Source of the DNA: Rugamonas apoptosis
GTDB taxonomy: Bacteria > Pseudomonadota > Gammaproteobacteria > Burkholderiales > Burkholderiaceae_D
Direction of reading: 5' to 3'
Assembly: GCF_014042355.1 (NCBI RefSeq)
Contig: NZ_JACEZU010000008.1
Span: 1-64,000 of the forward strand
DNA: 64,000 nt
A model generated the notes under the pieces. That model had not been told where the DNA came from, ran no database searches, and saw only the letters and a list, made by a program, of their open reading frames with translations. Positions 34,231 to 43,699 of this stretch are shown piece by piece (the stretch's first letter is position 1; each line of letters starts with the position of its first letter). A program made the translations under genes and the position numbers.

Positions 34231-35505
34231 TCAAGCTTCCAGCTTCTTGCCGGCCGTTTCGGGCAGGGTCAAGGCGGCCAGGATCATCACGCCGTAAGCG
34301 GCGCCGGCGAACAGGCCGATGGCCTCGCCCAGCGCCATGGTGTGGCTGGTCAGGCCTATCATCAGCGGGAACAGCGAGCCCACGGCGCGGCCCATGTTGT
34401 AGCTGAAGCCCTGGCCGGAACCGCGCACCCGGGTCGGGAACAGCTCGGTGAGGAAGGCGCCCATGCCGCTGAACACGCCGGATACGAAGAAGCCCAGCGG
34501 GAAGCCCAGGAACAGCATCACGTTGTCGGTCACGGGCAGACGGGTGTAGGCGAAGGCGATGCACAGCGAGCCCAGTGCGAACAGGATGAAGTTCTTCTTG
34601 CGGCCCAACAGGTCGGTGAGGAAGGCGCTCACGATGTAGCCCACGTAGGAACCCACGATCACCATCGCCAGGTAGCCGCCCGTGCCCAGCACGGTCAGGT
34701 GGCGTTCCGTCTTCAGGAAGGTGGGCAGCCAGGTGGTGATGGCGTAGTAGCCGCCCTGGGCGCCGGTGGTCAGCAGGACGGCGCGCAGCGTGATGCTCAA
34801 CATCTTGGGCGAGAAGATCTCCGCGAACGAAGCGCGCTGCTCGCCGCGTTCGACTTGCTTTTGCTGGGCCACGAACAGTTCCGGCTCATCGACGAAGCGG
34901 CGGATGAAGATCACGAACATGGCCGGCAATATCCCCAGCAGGAACAGCGAACGCCACGCCCATTCCGGCGGCAGCAGCGAGAACATGAGCGCGTACAGCA
35001 GCGCCGACACGCCCCAGCCGATGGCCCACCCGGCCTGCACCATGCCGACCGCCTTGCCACGGTCCTTGGCGCGGATCACCTCCCCGATCAGGATGGCGCC
35101 GGCCGTCCACTCGCCGCCCATGCCAAAGCCCATCAGGCCGCGCGCCAGCAGCAGCTGGTTGAAGTTCTGCGCCAGGCCGCACAGCACGGTGAAGAAGGCG
35201 AACCACAGGATGGTCAGTTGCAGCGTCTTGACGCGGCCGATACGGTCCGACAGGATGCCGGCCAGCCAGCCGCCCATGGCCGACGTCAGCAAGGTGACGG
35301 TGCCGATCAGGCCCGCGTCGCCCTTGGACAGGCCCCAGCTGGTGATCAGGGTGGGAATCACGAAGCTGAGGAATTGGGTATCCATGGCGTCGAGCGCGTA
35401 GCCGATCTTGCAGCTCCAGAAGGTGCGGCGCTCCTTGCCCGTCAGGGCGTGGAACCAGGCGAAATAGCCTTCCTGTTCGATGCTGGGTATGACTCTGGTG
35501 TTCAT
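34231..35505 (-). CDS. MFS transporter (sialate/aromatic-acid symporter type)
   Basis: A 424-residue inner-membrane permease with about 12 hydrophobic segments in two halves. MFS signature loops are present: GWLAGILSDRIGRVKTLQLT between TM2 and 3 and FLTDLLGRKKNFILFALGS between TM8 and 9. KIGYALDAMDTQFLSFVIPTL and ELFPTRVRGSGQGFSYNMGRAVG match the proton-symporter branch for sialate and aromatic or carboxylic acids. It sits between the DUF1445 and 5-oxoprolinase genes, so it probably imports their substrate (D-glutamate, 5-oxoproline or a related lactam); this is inferred from the operon. Confidence 0.91.
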   Translation of the reverse strand: MNTRVIPSIEQEGYFAWFHALTGKERRTFWSCKIGYALDAMDTQFLSFVIPTLITSWGLSKGDAGLIGTVTLLTSAMGGWLAGILSDRIGRVKTLQLTILWFAFFTVLCGLAQNFNQLLLARGLMGFGMGGEWTAGAILIGEVIRAKDRGKAVGMVQAGWAIGWGVSALLYALMFSLLPPEWAWRSLFLLGILPAMFVIFIRRFVDEPELFVAQQKQVERGEQRASFAEIFSPKMLSITLRAVLLTTGAQGGYYAITTWLPTFLKTERHLTVLGTGGYLAMVIVGSYVGYIVSAFLTDLLGRKKNFILFALGSLCIAFAYTRLPVTDNVMLFLGFPLGFFVSGVFSGMGAFLTELFPTRVRGSGQGFSYNMGRAVGSLFPLMIGLTSHTMALGEAIGLFAGAAYGVMILAALTLPETAGKKLEA

Positions 35506-35545
35506 GCTGTGTCTCCGTCTTTGTTATAACTGCTTTGGTTTGAAT

Positions 35546-36319
35546 TCAGAACGCGGCCAGGCTGGCGTTGGGGATATCCGTCACCAGCATGTAGCCCGGC
35601 TGGTGGGTGATGACGAGCGGCAGCCGCGCGCCGCGTATCGCTTCCTGCGGCGTGACGCCACAGGCCCAGAACACGGGCAGCTCGTCGGCGGCAATCGCCA
35701 CCGCGTCGCCGTAATCAGGTTGGGCCAGGTCGGCGATGCCGATCAGGGCCGGGTCGCCCAAGTGCACCGGCGCCCCGTGGATGGCCGGATAGCGGCTGGT
35801 GATCTGGATCGCGCGGATCGCGTCGCGCGCCTTCATGGGCCGCATCGACACCACCAGGTTGCCGCCGAACGGGCCGGCCGCCTGGTTGGCGATATTGGTG
35901 CGGTACATGGCCACGTTCCTGCCCTGCTCCACATGGCGCAGCAGGATGCCGGCGTCCATCAGCATCTGCTCGAACGAGAACGAACAGCCGATGGCGAACA
36001 CCACCAGGTCGTCGCGCCATACGTCATGCAGGGCGTTGACTTGCGCCGCCAGTTGGCCGTCGCGGTAGATGTTGTAGCCGGGGACGTCGCTGCGCATGTC
36101 CATGTCGGCGCCCAGTGCGGCCACGTTCCACTGGCCCGGCTCGCCCACGGCCAGCAAGGGGCAAGCCTTGGGGTTACGCTGGCAAAACAGCAAAAACGCA
36201 TCGGCGTGGGACTGGGGCAGGATCACCAGGTTGGCCTGGGCGTAGGCGCCGCACTGGCCCGCCGTGGGGAGGCGGAATTGGCCGCTGCGGACCGCGTGTC
36301 GGAAAGCTAGAGGTGTCAT
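35546..36319 (-). CDS. DUF1445 putative hydro-lyase / D-glutamate cyclase-like
   Basis: A 257-residue member of the DUF1445 (UPF0317) family. Conserved stretches include [20 protein letters not shown] then [60 protein letters not shown] and [13 protein letters not shown] with [11 protein letters not shown]. Annotated usually as hydro-lyase, the domain is also found in mammalian D-glutamate cyclase (DGLUCY), which converts D-glutamate to 5-oxo-D-proline. Lying first in an operon with 5-oxoprolinase makes that reaction attractive here. The activity has not been shown for this branch, so the assignment is tentative. Confidence 0.85.
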   Translation of the reverse strand: MTPLAFRHAVRSGQFRLPTAGQCGAYAQANLVILPQSHADAFLLFCQRNPKACPLLAVGEPGQWNVAALGADMDMRSDVPGYNIYRDGQLAAQVNALHDVWRDDLVVFAIGCSFSFEQMLMDAGILLRHVEQGRNVAMYRTNIANQAAGPFGGNLVVSMRPMKARDAIRAIQITSRYPAIHGAPVHLGDPALIGIADLAQPDYGDAVAIAADELPVFWACGVTPQEAIRGARLPLVITHQPGYMLVTDIPNASLAAF

Positions 36320-36357
36320 GGAAAACTCGCTGCTGGTCGGGAAGTGAAAGGAGTGTT

Positions 36358-36427
36358 GTAAGAATATGCCGCCAGCGCCCAGTGAGCTATCTAGTAATTT
36401 TTGCTGTTGTTGTATAGTTTTTCTTAC
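36358..36427. promoter_or_regulatory. Candidate LysR regulatory region between DUF1445 and lysR genes
   Basis: A perfect 7-base inverted pair GTAAGAA (36358-36364) and TTCTTAC (36421-36427) brackets an AT-rich block containing TTGCTGTTGTTGTATAGT in a 171-base divergent gap. The positions fit a regulator binding at both promoters. Confidence 0.4.
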
Positions 36428-36490
36428 CGTTCAACGCTAGGCGCGGGACTATGGTTAAGGTATTCTTGTTCCAACCTCTCCCGGCTGGTC

Positions 36491-37426
36491 ATGAATACAC
36501 GCTTCCTCGAAACCTTCGTCACGCTGGCGCAATTGCGCAGCTTTCGCGCCACCGCGCGCGCCTTGCACGCCACCCCGGCCGCCATTTCCCTGCGCATCAA
36601 GGCGCTGGAGGAGGAATTGCAGACGGAGCTGGTGGACCGCGATGCCAAGGATTTCCGTCTCACCGCCCAGGCGGAGTACCTGCTGAGCCACGCCAAGGCC
36701 GTGGTGGACGCCACCCGCCGCCTGCAAGCGGCGGCCCGCAAGGACAGCGCGATCTGGGGCCGGCTGCGACTGGGAGTGATCGAATCGGTGGTGCACAGCT
36801 GGCTGGCGCAGTACATCCGCGAGATGAACGCCAATTATCCTGAACTGGAAATCGACCTGGCGGTCGATGTCAGCAACGTACTGGAACGGCGCCTGCGGGC
36901 GCGTGAGCTGGACCTGGTGATCCAGGTGGAGGGTGTCGATAGCAGCGACATCGTGTCCGAAGCGCTGGCGGTGTATCCCTTGCACTGGATCGCCCGCAAG
37001 GGTTTGGTCGATGGGCGCAAGGAAGGATTGAATCAACGCCTGCTGGCGCTGCCCATCCTCACGTTTGGACGGGGCACGGCGCCGCAACGGGCGCTGGAGG
37101 AAATCGTCAGCAAGATGGCCAACCTGGCCGCCATCCCGATCGAGCAGACGCGCATCACCTGTTCCCCCTCGGTGGCAGCCATCGTGCAACTGGTCAAGGA
37201 TGGCTATGGGGTGGCCGCCATCCCCAGCCTGTTCGTCAGCAGCTACCTGGAGAGCGGCGAGTTCGTGCAGTTACCGGTGCAACCGGAACCGCCCTCGATC
37301 ATCGTCTCCATGTGCCTGCACACGAATGCCGAGATGGTGGTGCACGCGGCGGCCAACGCGGCCCGCCTGGCCTGCGCCAGTTACTGCGCGCAGGTGGACG
37401 GACGTTATATCAAGTCCTTGGGCTGA
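36491..37426 (+). CDS. LysR-family regulator, divergent from the 5-oxoprolinase operon
   Basis: A 311-residue LysR protein starting MNTRFLETFVTL. The HTH covers about 1-60 (ATARALHATPAAISLRIKAL, LVDRDAKDFRLTAQAEYLL) and the effector domain follows. It resembles regulators next to DUF1445 and oxoprolinase genes. It is divergently transcribed from the DUF1445 operon across 171 bases, the standard LysR layout, so it probably activates that operon in response to the imported substrate or its product. The ribosome site is weak. An upstream in-frame start at 36401 is less likely because the HTH begins at the chosen Met. Confidence 0.9.
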   Translation: MNTRFLETFVTLAQLRSFRATARALHATPAAISLRIKALEEELQTELVDRDAKDFRLTAQAEYLLSHAKAVVDATRRLQAAARKDSAIWGRLRLGVIESVVHSWLAQYIREMNANYPELEIDLAVDVSNVLERRLRARELDLVIQVEGVDSSDIVSEALAVYPLHWIARKGLVDGRKEGLNQRLLALPILTFGRGTAPQRALEEIVSKMANLAAIPIEQTRITCSPSVAAIVQLVKDGYGVAAIPSLFVSSYLESGEFVQLPVQPEPPSIIVSMCLHTNAEMVVHAAANAARLACASYCAQVDGRYIKSLG

Positions 37427-37439
37427 ATCGGAGCGTGCA

Positions 37440-37496
37440 GCGGGGTCAGTTCCGGCAATCTGCCAAATTGGTGGCGCGATGCCTGAACTGCCCCGC
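37440..37496. terminator. Long imperfect hairpin between convergent lysR and chemoreceptor genes
   Basis: GCGGGGTCAGTTC (37440-37452) pairs with GAACTGCCCCGC (37485-37496) with one bulged base. A small inner hairpin GGCA-ATC-TGCC lies in the loop. Its place between convergent stops suggests a bidirectional transcription end; there is no long T-run. Confidence 0.4.
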
Positions 37497-37501
37497 CTTT
37501 G

Positions 37502-39121
37502 TCAGGCCGCGAGGCGCCGCGCGCCGGCGTTGGCGGCTTTGGTGGCATTGCCGCCGCCCAGCTTGAACTGGGTGACGGCCGCCGTCAGCTGGCCGGCCTG
37601 GTCGCGCATGGCGCCCGCCGCCGCTGCGGCTTGCTCCACCAGCGCCGCATTCTGCTGGGTCACGCCGTCCATTTCGACCATGGCGCGGCTGACCTGCTCC
37701 AGCCCCTGCGACTGTTCATGACTGGCGGCGCTGATCTCGCCCATGATATTCGTCACCTGCCCGATGCTGTCCACCAGGTCGCGCATGGTGGCGCCGGCAT
37801 GGTCGGCCAATTCGGTGCCGGCGCGCACCTGGCGCACCGAATTGTCGATCAGGTCCTTGATCTCGTGCGCGGCGGCGGCCGAGCGCTGTGCCAGGTTGCG
37901 CACTTCCGTCGCCACCACGGCGAAGCCACGCCCCGTCTCGCCTGCGCGTGCCGCTTCCACCGCCGCGTTCAAGGCCAGGATGTTGGTCTGGAACGCGATG
38001 CCGTCGATCACGCTGGTGATCTCGGCGATACCGCGCGCCGCCTGGTCGATGGCGCTCATCGTGGTCACCACCTGGGCCACCGCCTCGCCGCCGCGCGCGG
38101 CCACGTCCGACGCGGCCAGCGCCAGTTGGTTGGCGCGCTGCGCGTGGTCGGCCGTCTGGCGTACCGTGCCCGTCAACTGCACCATGGAAGCAGCCGTCTG
38201 CTGCAAGGCGCTCGCTTGTGACTCGGTACGGGCCGACAGGTCCATATTGCCCTGGGCGATCTCGCCAGCGGCCAGCTCGATACCGATGCTGCCGGCGCGC
38301 ACTTGCGCCACCACGCGCGCCAGGCTGCCGTTCATGGTGCCCAGCGCCTGCATCAACTGGGCCGACTCGTCGGCGCCAGCCGCCGCGATCTGGCTGGTCA
38401 AGTCGCCATTGGCCACCGTCTCAGCCACGCCGATGGCGCGCTGCAGCGGCAGCACGATGCCGCGCACCAGCCACGCCGTCATGGCCAGCCCCACCACGAT
38501 CGCCAGCCCCATGATGGCCAGCAGCTCCCGCCGGCCGGCCGTGCCGCGCGCCGCGAACTCGGCACGGGCAGCCGCCATCGAACCATGGGCCTGTTCCTGC
38601 ACGTAGGCGACGATGCCGTCGATCTGCTGGTTGACCGGCCGGTCCATGCCCTTGACCAGGCCATCGACCACGTGGGCGCTGTCGGGATGGGCGCCATCGT
38701 ATTGTTTGATCGCCTGCTGGTATTGCGCATACAGGGTCTGGTGCGCTTGCATGGCCTGGTCGGCACGTTGCGTCTCCAGTCCCAGCAAGCCCAGTTCCGT
38801 CTTCAATGTCGCCAGGCGGGCCTGGGTGAGCGTTTGCTGTTGCGCGAACGCCTTGCTGTGCTTGTCGAAAGCGGCTGGATCGGCGCCGCGCAGCAGCGTG
38901 TCCTTCCACTCCTGCACCTGCTTCTTGAATTCGACCTGGGCGCCGCGCGCCGCGTCCACCGCCAGCACCAGCCGCTCTTCCCGCTCCACTTCCTGCTCAC
39001 CGCGCGTGCCCATGGCGGAAAACGTCAGCCAACCTGCTGCGCCAACGGCCAGCATGGCCGCAATCAGGAACAGGGCCAGCATGCCAAGGCGGTGGCCAAT
39101 CTTTAAGTTTTCCAATTTCAT
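37502..39121 (-). CDS. Methyl-accepting chemotaxis protein
   Basis: A 539-residue transmembrane chemoreceptor. TM1 is at about 12-33, a periplasmic four-helix-bundle-like sensor domain at about 34-190, TM2 at about 192-214, HAMP at about 215-268 and the cytoplasmic signalling bundle to the end. The hairpin tip is clear ([38 protein letters not shown]). The N-terminus [15 protein letters not shown] is typical of betaproteobacterial Tar-like receptors. No CheR-tethering pentapeptide is seen; it ends [14 protein letters not shown] is nine bases upstream of the ATG. Its transcript leader carries a terminator-like hairpin. Confidence 0.94.
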   Translation of the reverse strand: MKLENLKIGHRLGMLALFLIAAMLAVGAAGWLTFSAMGTRGEQEVEREERLVLAVDAARGAQVEFKKQVQEWKDTLLRGADPAAFDKHSKAFAQQQTLTQARLATLKTELGLLGLETQRADQAMQAHQTLYAQYQQAIKQYDGAHPDSAHVVDGLVKGMDRPVNQQIDGIVAYVQEQAHGSMAAARAEFAARGTAGRRELLAIMGLAIVVGLAMTAWLVRGIVLPLQRAIGVAETVANGDLTSQIAAAGADESAQLMQALGTMNGSLARVVAQVRAGSIGIELAAGEIAQGNMDLSARTESQASALQQTAASMVQLTGTVRQTADHAQRANQLALAASDVAARGGEAVAQVVTTMSAIDQAARGIAEITSVIDGIAFQTNILALNAAVEAARAGETGRGFAVVATEVRNLAQRSAAAAHEIKDLIDNSVRQVRAGTELADHAGATMRDLVDSIGQVTNIMGEISAASHEQSQGLEQVSRAMVEMDGVTQQNAALVEQAAAAAGAMRDQAGQLTAAVTQFKLGGGNATKAANAGARRLAA

Positions 39122-39137
39122 CGTCAAATTCCGCTGT

Positions 39138-39167
39138 AAAAACAAAAGAGCAAGCCGTAGCTTGCTC
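39138..39167 (-). terminator. Terminator-like hairpin with T-tract in the chemoreceptor leader
   Basis: On the minus strand, GAGCAAGC-TACG-GCTTGCTC (8-bp perfect stem, tetraloop) is followed at once by TTTTGTTTTT. It lies about 17 bases before the chemoreceptor start and about 40 bases after the predicted transcription start. It is either an attenuator or the end of a short independent RNA. Confidence 0.6.
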
Positions 39168-39212
39168 CGCAGGTAAGCACCACGAGACTGATACGCTGCG
39201 CGTGGCGGCCGC

Positions 39213-39242
39213 ATTATACTTTTCGCAAATAGATGTTGCCAA
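39213..39242 (-). promoter_or_regulatory. Strong sigma-70 promoter upstream of the chemoreceptor
   Basis: Minus strand TTGGCA (39242-39237), 18-base spacer and a perfect TATAAT (39218-39213). Transcription would start near 39206 and run toward the chemoreceptor through the hairpin at 39138-39167. Confidence 0.65.
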
Positions 39243-39427
39243 GTAGTTATATATGCCGATGGGGTGAAATTCAGGCGGAACTCGACGACGACGCAGCGCG
39301 GGCCACGCTGCCGCGACTGGAACCGGGGAATGGGGATGGCTTTATGTTCACGCAGGAGAAAAATATACACAATAGCAACTATATGGCGCCCATGAAGATG
39401 CATCGAAGCCCATCCGTCGCCAAATGG

Positions 39428-39464
39428 AAAAACCCCGATAAGTCGTCGCCGACTTATCGGGGTT
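39428..39464 (-). terminator. Rho-independent terminator of acnB
   Basis: A perfect 15-bp stem (39431-39445 with 39450-39464) and 4-base loop ends in T's on the minus strand. It lies 34 bases past the acnB stop. Confidence 0.9.
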
Positions 39465-39497
39465 CAGCTCAGCCTACAGCGCTGGCTTGTGTCTTAC

Positions 39498-42089
39498 TTA
39501 GGCGCCTACTTCCACCTTGTCGGCCACGCTGCGGAACTCTTCGATCTGGTCGAAGTTCATGTAGCGGTAGATCTGGTCGGCGCTCTTGTCGAGCACGCCG
39601 ATCTGCGACATGTACTCTTCCTTGGTCGGAATCCGCCCCAGTGCCGAGCACACAGCGGCCAGTTCGGCCGAACCCAGGTACACGTTCGTTTCCAGACCCA
39701 GACGGTTCGGGAAGTTACGGGTCGAGGTCGACATCACGGTGGCGCCCTTGCGGATCTGCGCCTGGTTACCCATGCACAGCGAGCAGCCTGGCATTTCCAT
39801 GCGGGCGCCGGTGCGGCCCAGGGTGCCGTAGTGGCCTTCGGCCGTCAGCACTTGCGCATCCATCTTGGTTGGCGGCGCGATCCACAGGCGGACTGGAATG
39901 TCCGACTTGCCTTCCAGCACTTTGGAAGCGGCGCGGAAGTGGCCGATGTTGGTCATGCAGGAGCCGACGAACACGTCGTCGATCTTGGCGCCGGCCACTT
40001 CGGCCAGGGTCTTCACGTCGTCCGGGTCATTCGGGCAAGCAACGATAGGCTCGTGGATGTCGGCCAGGTCGATCTCGATCACGGCGGCGTATTCAGCATC
40101 CGCGTCCGGAGCCAGCAGCTCAGGCTTGGCCAGCCAGGCTTCCATGGCCTTGATGCGGCGTTCCAGCGTGCGCTTGTCCTGGTAACCGGTGGCGATCATC
40201 CACTTCATCAGGGTGATGTTCGAGGTCATGTACTCGATGATCGGTGCCTTGTCCAGGTGCACGGTGCAACCGGCGGCGGAGCGCTCGGCCGACGCGTCGG
40301 ACAGTTCGAACGCCTGTTCCACTTTCAGGTCAGGCAGGCCTTCGATTTCCAGGATACGGCCGGAGAAGATGTTCTTCTTGCCTTTCTTGTCGACGGTCAG
40401 CATGCCTTGGCGGATCGCGTACAGCGGGATCGCGTTGACCAGGTCGCGCAGGGTCACGCCAGGCTGCATCTTGCCCTTGAAGCGCACCAGCACGGATTCT
40501 GGCATGTCCAGCGGCATCACGCCGGTGGCGGCGGCGAAAGCCACCAGGCCGGAACCGGCAGGGAACGAGATACCGATCGGGAAACGGGTGTGCGAGTCGC
40601 CACCGGTGCCGACGGTGTCAGGCAGCAGCAGGCGGTTCAGCCACGAGTGGATCACGCCGTCGCCTGGACGCAGGGCCACGCCGCCGCGGTTCTCGATGAA
40701 CGCTGGCAGTTCGCGGTGGGTCTTGACGTCCACGATCTTCGGATACGCTGCCGTGTGGCAGAACGATTGCATCACCATGTCGGCCGAGAAGCCCAGGCAA
40801 GCCAGGTCTTTCAGCTCGTCGCGGGTCATTGGACCGGTGGTGTCTTGCGAACCCACGGTGGTCATCTTCGGCTCGCAGTAGGTACCCGGACGGATGCCCT
40901 GGCCTTCTGGCATGCCGCAAGCGCGGCCGACCATCTTCTGGGCCAGCGAGTAGCCACGGCCGCTGTCGGCTGGGTTCTGCGGCAGGCGGAACAGAGTCGA
41001 TGGCGCCAGGCCCAGCGCTTCGCGGGCCTTGGAGGTCAGGCCACGGCCGATGATCAGTGGAATACGGCCACCGGCGCGCACTTCATCGAACAGCACGTCG
41101 GACTTGACTTTGAATTCAGCGATCACGGCGCCGTTTTTCAGGGCCTTGCCTTCGTATGGACGCAGCTCGACCACGTCGCCCATTTCCATCTGCGACACGT
41201 CCAGCTCGATCGGCAGCGCGCCGGCGTCTTCCATGGTGTTGTAGAAGATCGGGGCGATCTTGGCGCCCAGGCACACACCGCCGAAACGCTTGTTCGGGAT
41301 GAATGGAATGTCTTCGCCCGTGAACCACAGCACCGAGTTGGTGGCCGATTTACGGGAAGAGCCGGTGCCGACCACGTCGCCCACGTAGGCGACCAGGTTG
41401 CCCTTGGCTTTCAGTGCTTCGATCTGCTTGATCGGACCGACCGAGCCTGGCACGTCCGGATTGATGCCGGGACGGGCGTTTTTCAGCATGGCCAGCGCGT
41501 GCAGCGGGATGTCGGGACGGGTGGTGGCGTCCGGTGCGGGCGACAGATCGTCGGTGTTGGTTTCGCCGGAAACCTTGAACACGGTCAGGGTCAGGCTGGC
41601 AGGCACTTCAGGACGCGAGGTGAACCACTCGGCGTCGGCCCACGATTGCAGTACTTCCTTGGCGCGCGCGCTGCCCTTGTCGGCCAGGTCTTTCACGTCG
41701 TGGAAGTAATCGAACATCAGCAGGGTCTTTTTCAGACCTTCGGCGGCCACGGGGCCGACCACGGCGTCGTCCAGCACGTCGATCATGGGCTTGATGTTGA
41801 AACCGCCCAGCATGGTGCCCAGCAGACGGGTCGCCAGTTCGCGCGAGATCAGCGGCGAGCTTTCCGTGCCCTTGGAGACGGCGGCCAGGAAGGCGCATTT
41901 GACTTTGGCGGCATCGTCCACGCCGGCCGGCACGCGGTTGGTGATCAGCTCGACCAGGAACTGTTCCTCGCCTGCTGGTGGATTCTTCAGGAGTTCGACC
42001 AGGTCCGTGGTCTGGGCCGCGGTCAGCGGCAGCGGAGGGATGCCAAGGGATGCGCGCTCGGCGACTTGGTTGCGGTAGGCAGCTAGCAT
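39498..42089 (-). CDS. acnB: Aconitate hydratase B
   Basis: An 863-residue TCA-cycle enzyme interconverting citrate and isocitrate, and often also 2-methylisocitrate in propionate metabolism. Length and order match E. coli AcnB (865): HEAT-like N-terminus ([16 protein letters not shown]), swivel domain ([20 protein letters not shown]), then the [4Fe-4S] domain with Cys in [15 protein letters not shown] and [11 protein letters not shown], plus [17 protein letters not shown]. As the main stationary-phase-independent form it is probably highly expressed; codon choice is strongly biased. It has its own promoter with an overlapping palindrome and its own terminator, so it is monocistronic. Confidence 0.97.
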   Translation of the reverse strand: MLAAYRNQVAERASLGIPPLPLTAAQTTDLVELLKNPPAGEEQFLVELITNRVPAGVDDAAKVKCAFLAAVSKGTESSPLISRELATRLLGTMLGGFNIKPMIDVLDDAVVGPVAAEGLKKTLLMFDYFHDVKDLADKGSARAKEVLQSWADAEWFTSRPEVPASLTLTVFKVSGETNTDDLSPAPDATTRPDIPLHALAMLKNARPGINPDVPGSVGPIKQIEALKAKGNLVAYVGDVVGTGSSRKSATNSVLWFTGEDIPFIPNKRFGGVCLGAKIAPIFYNTMEDAGALPIELDVSQMEMGDVVELRPYEGKALKNGAVIAEFKVKSDVLFDEVRAGGRIPLIIGRGLTSKAREALGLAPSTLFRLPQNPADSGRGYSLAQKMVGRACGMPEGQGIRPGTYCEPKMTTVGSQDTTGPMTRDELKDLACLGFSADMVMQSFCHTAAYPKIVDVKTHRELPAFIENRGGVALRPGDGVIHSWLNRLLLPDTVGTGGDSHTRFPIGISFPAGSGLVAFAAATGVMPLDMPESVLVRFKGKMQPGVTLRDLVNAIPLYAIRQGMLTVDKKGKKNIFSGRILEIEGLPDLKVEQAFELSDASAERSAAGCTVHLDKAPIIEYMTSNITLMKWMIATGYQDKRTLERRIKAMEAWLAKPELLAPDADAEYAAVIEIDLADIHEPIVACPNDPDDVKTLAEVAGAKIDDVFVGSCMTNIGHFRAASKVLEGKSDIPVRLWIAPPTKMDAQVLTAEGHYGTLGRTGARMEMPGCSLCMGNQAQIRKGATVMSTSTRNFPNRLGLETNVYLGSAELAAVCSALGRIPTKEEYMSQIGVLDKSADQIYRYMNFDQIEEFRSVADKVEVGA

Positions 42090-42154
42090 GAAAAAATCTC
42101 TCAGTCAGGATAGATTGCGGGGAAAAGCGGGTACGACCGCTGGTACTGAGCGCT

Positions 42155-42183
42155 ATTGTACCTCAGGAAGTCTTATATAAGAC
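42155..42183 (-). promoter_or_regulatory. acnB promoter with overlapping 14-bp palindrome
   Basis: TACAAT (minus strand, 42160-42155) is a good -10 box. The matching -35 (GTCTTA, 42183-42178) is part of a perfect palindrome GTCTTATATAAGAC (42170-42183). An operator covering the -35 implies repression. Confidence 0.6.
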
Positions 42184-42310
42184 ATATAACACGAGACAGG
42201 CCGATATTTTTGCCACATTCCGGCCCGCCGCATGGCGCCACACAGGGAAAATTTTGCATGGACAACAACATTACCGTTCGATGACGGACGCTGTATCTAT
42301 CTCGGCACCG

Positions 42311-43645
42311 TCAGCCGTGGGTGACGCCGCGTTCCTTGACGATGCCGCGGTACACCAGGAAGGTGGCGCACAGGCTGATCGCGCCGGCGCCTGCCAGCCA
42401 GTAGCCGGGGGCGGCCTTGTCGCCGCTGACTTCGATCAGCCAGGTCGACAGCAGTGGCGTCAGGCCGCCGAACAGCGCCGTCGCCAGGCTGTAGGCCAGC
42501 GAGAATCCGGCCGTGCGCACCTGCTGGGGAATGATTTCCGTCAGCGCGACGATGGTGGCGCCGTTGTAGCTGCCGTACAGGAACGACAGCCACAGTTCCA
42601 CCAGCACCATATTGCCAAAGCTGGGGTGGGCGATCAGCCACGACAGCGCCGGATAGGCGGTCAGCGCCGTCAGGGCCGAGCAGGCGGCCATCACGGGCCA
42701 GCGGCCGATGCGGTCCGACAGCGCGCCCATGACAGGCAGCCAGATGAAATTCGACAGCCCGACGCACAGCGTCACCAGCAGGCTCTCCTCGGTGCTCAGC
42801 TTGAGCACGCTCTTGCCGAACGTGGGCGTGTAGACGGTGATCATGTAGAACGCGACCGTGGTCAGCACGATCAGCATGGCGCCGGCCGTGACCAGCGGCC
42901 AGTTCACGGCGATGGTGCGCAGCATCTGGCGGAAGGTGGGATGCGATTTGCGGGTCAGATACGCCTCCGTCTCCTGCAACGAGCGGCGGATGTAGAACAC
43001 GACGGGAATGATGGAGCAGCCGATGAAGAACGGGATGCGCCAGCCCCAGTCGGCGATCACTTCCTTGGGCATGGCATGGTTAAGCCCATAGCCCAGGGCG
43101 GCCGAGAAGATCACGGCCACTTGCTGGCTGGCCGACTGCCAGCTCACGTAATAACCCTTGTTGCCCGGGGTCGCCATCTCGGACAGGTAGACCGACACGC
43201 CGCCCAGTTCCACGCCCGCCGAAAAGCCCTGCAGCAAGCGGCCGATCAACACCAGCAGCGGCGCCAGCAGACCAATGCTGGCGTAGCCGGGAACGAAGGC
43301 GATCAGCGCCGTGCCGGACGCCATGATCCCCAGCGTCAACACCAGCCCCTTGCGACGGCCGATGCGGTCGATATAGCTGCCCAGCACGATGGCGCCCAGC
43401 GGCCGCATGAAGAAGCCCGCGCCAAACGTGGCGAACGTCATCATCAGCGCGGCGTATTCGCTGGAGGCCGGAAAGAAAGCGTTGGCGATCTGCTGCGCGT
43501 AGAAACCGAACAGGAAGAAATCATACATTTCGATGAAGTTCCCGCTCGTGACACGGATGACGCTGCCGAGCTTGGACGGGGCGCGTGCGGGGGCCGACGC
43601 GGCCGGCGCCGCATGGAGCGCCGTGGCGGTGGAGTATTGGGTCAT
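42311..43645 (-). CDS. MHS-family MFS symporter (citrate/tricarballylate type)
   Basis: A 444-residue proton symporter with about 12 membrane segments. Signatures of the metabolite:H+ symporter branch are [57 protein letters not shown] and [20 protein letters not shown]. These align best in style with CitA/TcuC carriers for citrate, tricarballylate or cis-aconitate. The start [11 protein letters not shown] is 54 bases after the binding-protein gene and in the same direction. With acnB downstream, uptake of a tricarboxylate feeding aconitase is plausible, though acnB has its own promoter. Confidence 0.9.
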   Translation of the reverse strand: MTQYSTATALHAAPAASAPARAPSKLGSVIRVTSGNFIEMYDFFLFGFYAQQIANAFFPASSEYAALMMTFATFGAGFFMRPLGAIVLGSYIDRIGRRKGLVLTLGIMASGTALIAFVPGYASIGLLAPLLVLIGRLLQGFSAGVELGGVSVYLSEMATPGNKGYYVSWQSASQQVAVIFSAALGYGLNHAMPKEVIADWGWRIPFFIGCSIIPVVFYIRRSLQETEAYLTRKSHPTFRQMLRTIAVNWPLVTAGAMLIVLTTVAFYMITVYTPTFGKSVLKLSTEESLLVTLCVGLSNFIWLPVMGALSDRIGRWPVMAACSALTALTAYPALSWLIAHPSFGNMVLVELWLSFLYGSYNGATIVALTEIIPQQVRTAGFSLAYSLATALFGGLTPLLSTWLIEVSGDKAAPGYWLAGAGAISLCATFLVYRGIVKERGVTHG

Positions 43646-43699
43646 GATGCGCTTTCGGAAAATTCCACCGGCGCGAGGCGCCGGCGTGGGGGGAATGGT

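Noticed and set aside
30163..35529. A 1788-codon open frame on the plus strand opposite the oxoprolinase and MFS genes
   Set aside because: It is antisense to three well-matched genes. Its translation is rich in His, Gln, Arg and Val without domains, as expected for a reverse frame in GC-rich coding DNA.
39121..39210. c-di-GMP (GEMM) riboswitch in the chemoreceptor leader
   Set aside because: The leader is short and lacks the GEMM core sequences; only a terminator-like hairpin and weak alternative pairing are seen.
39489..42086. An 865-codon plus-strand frame exactly opposite acnB
   Set aside because: Antisense mirror of a perfectly conserved enzyme; the composition is typical of shadow frames.
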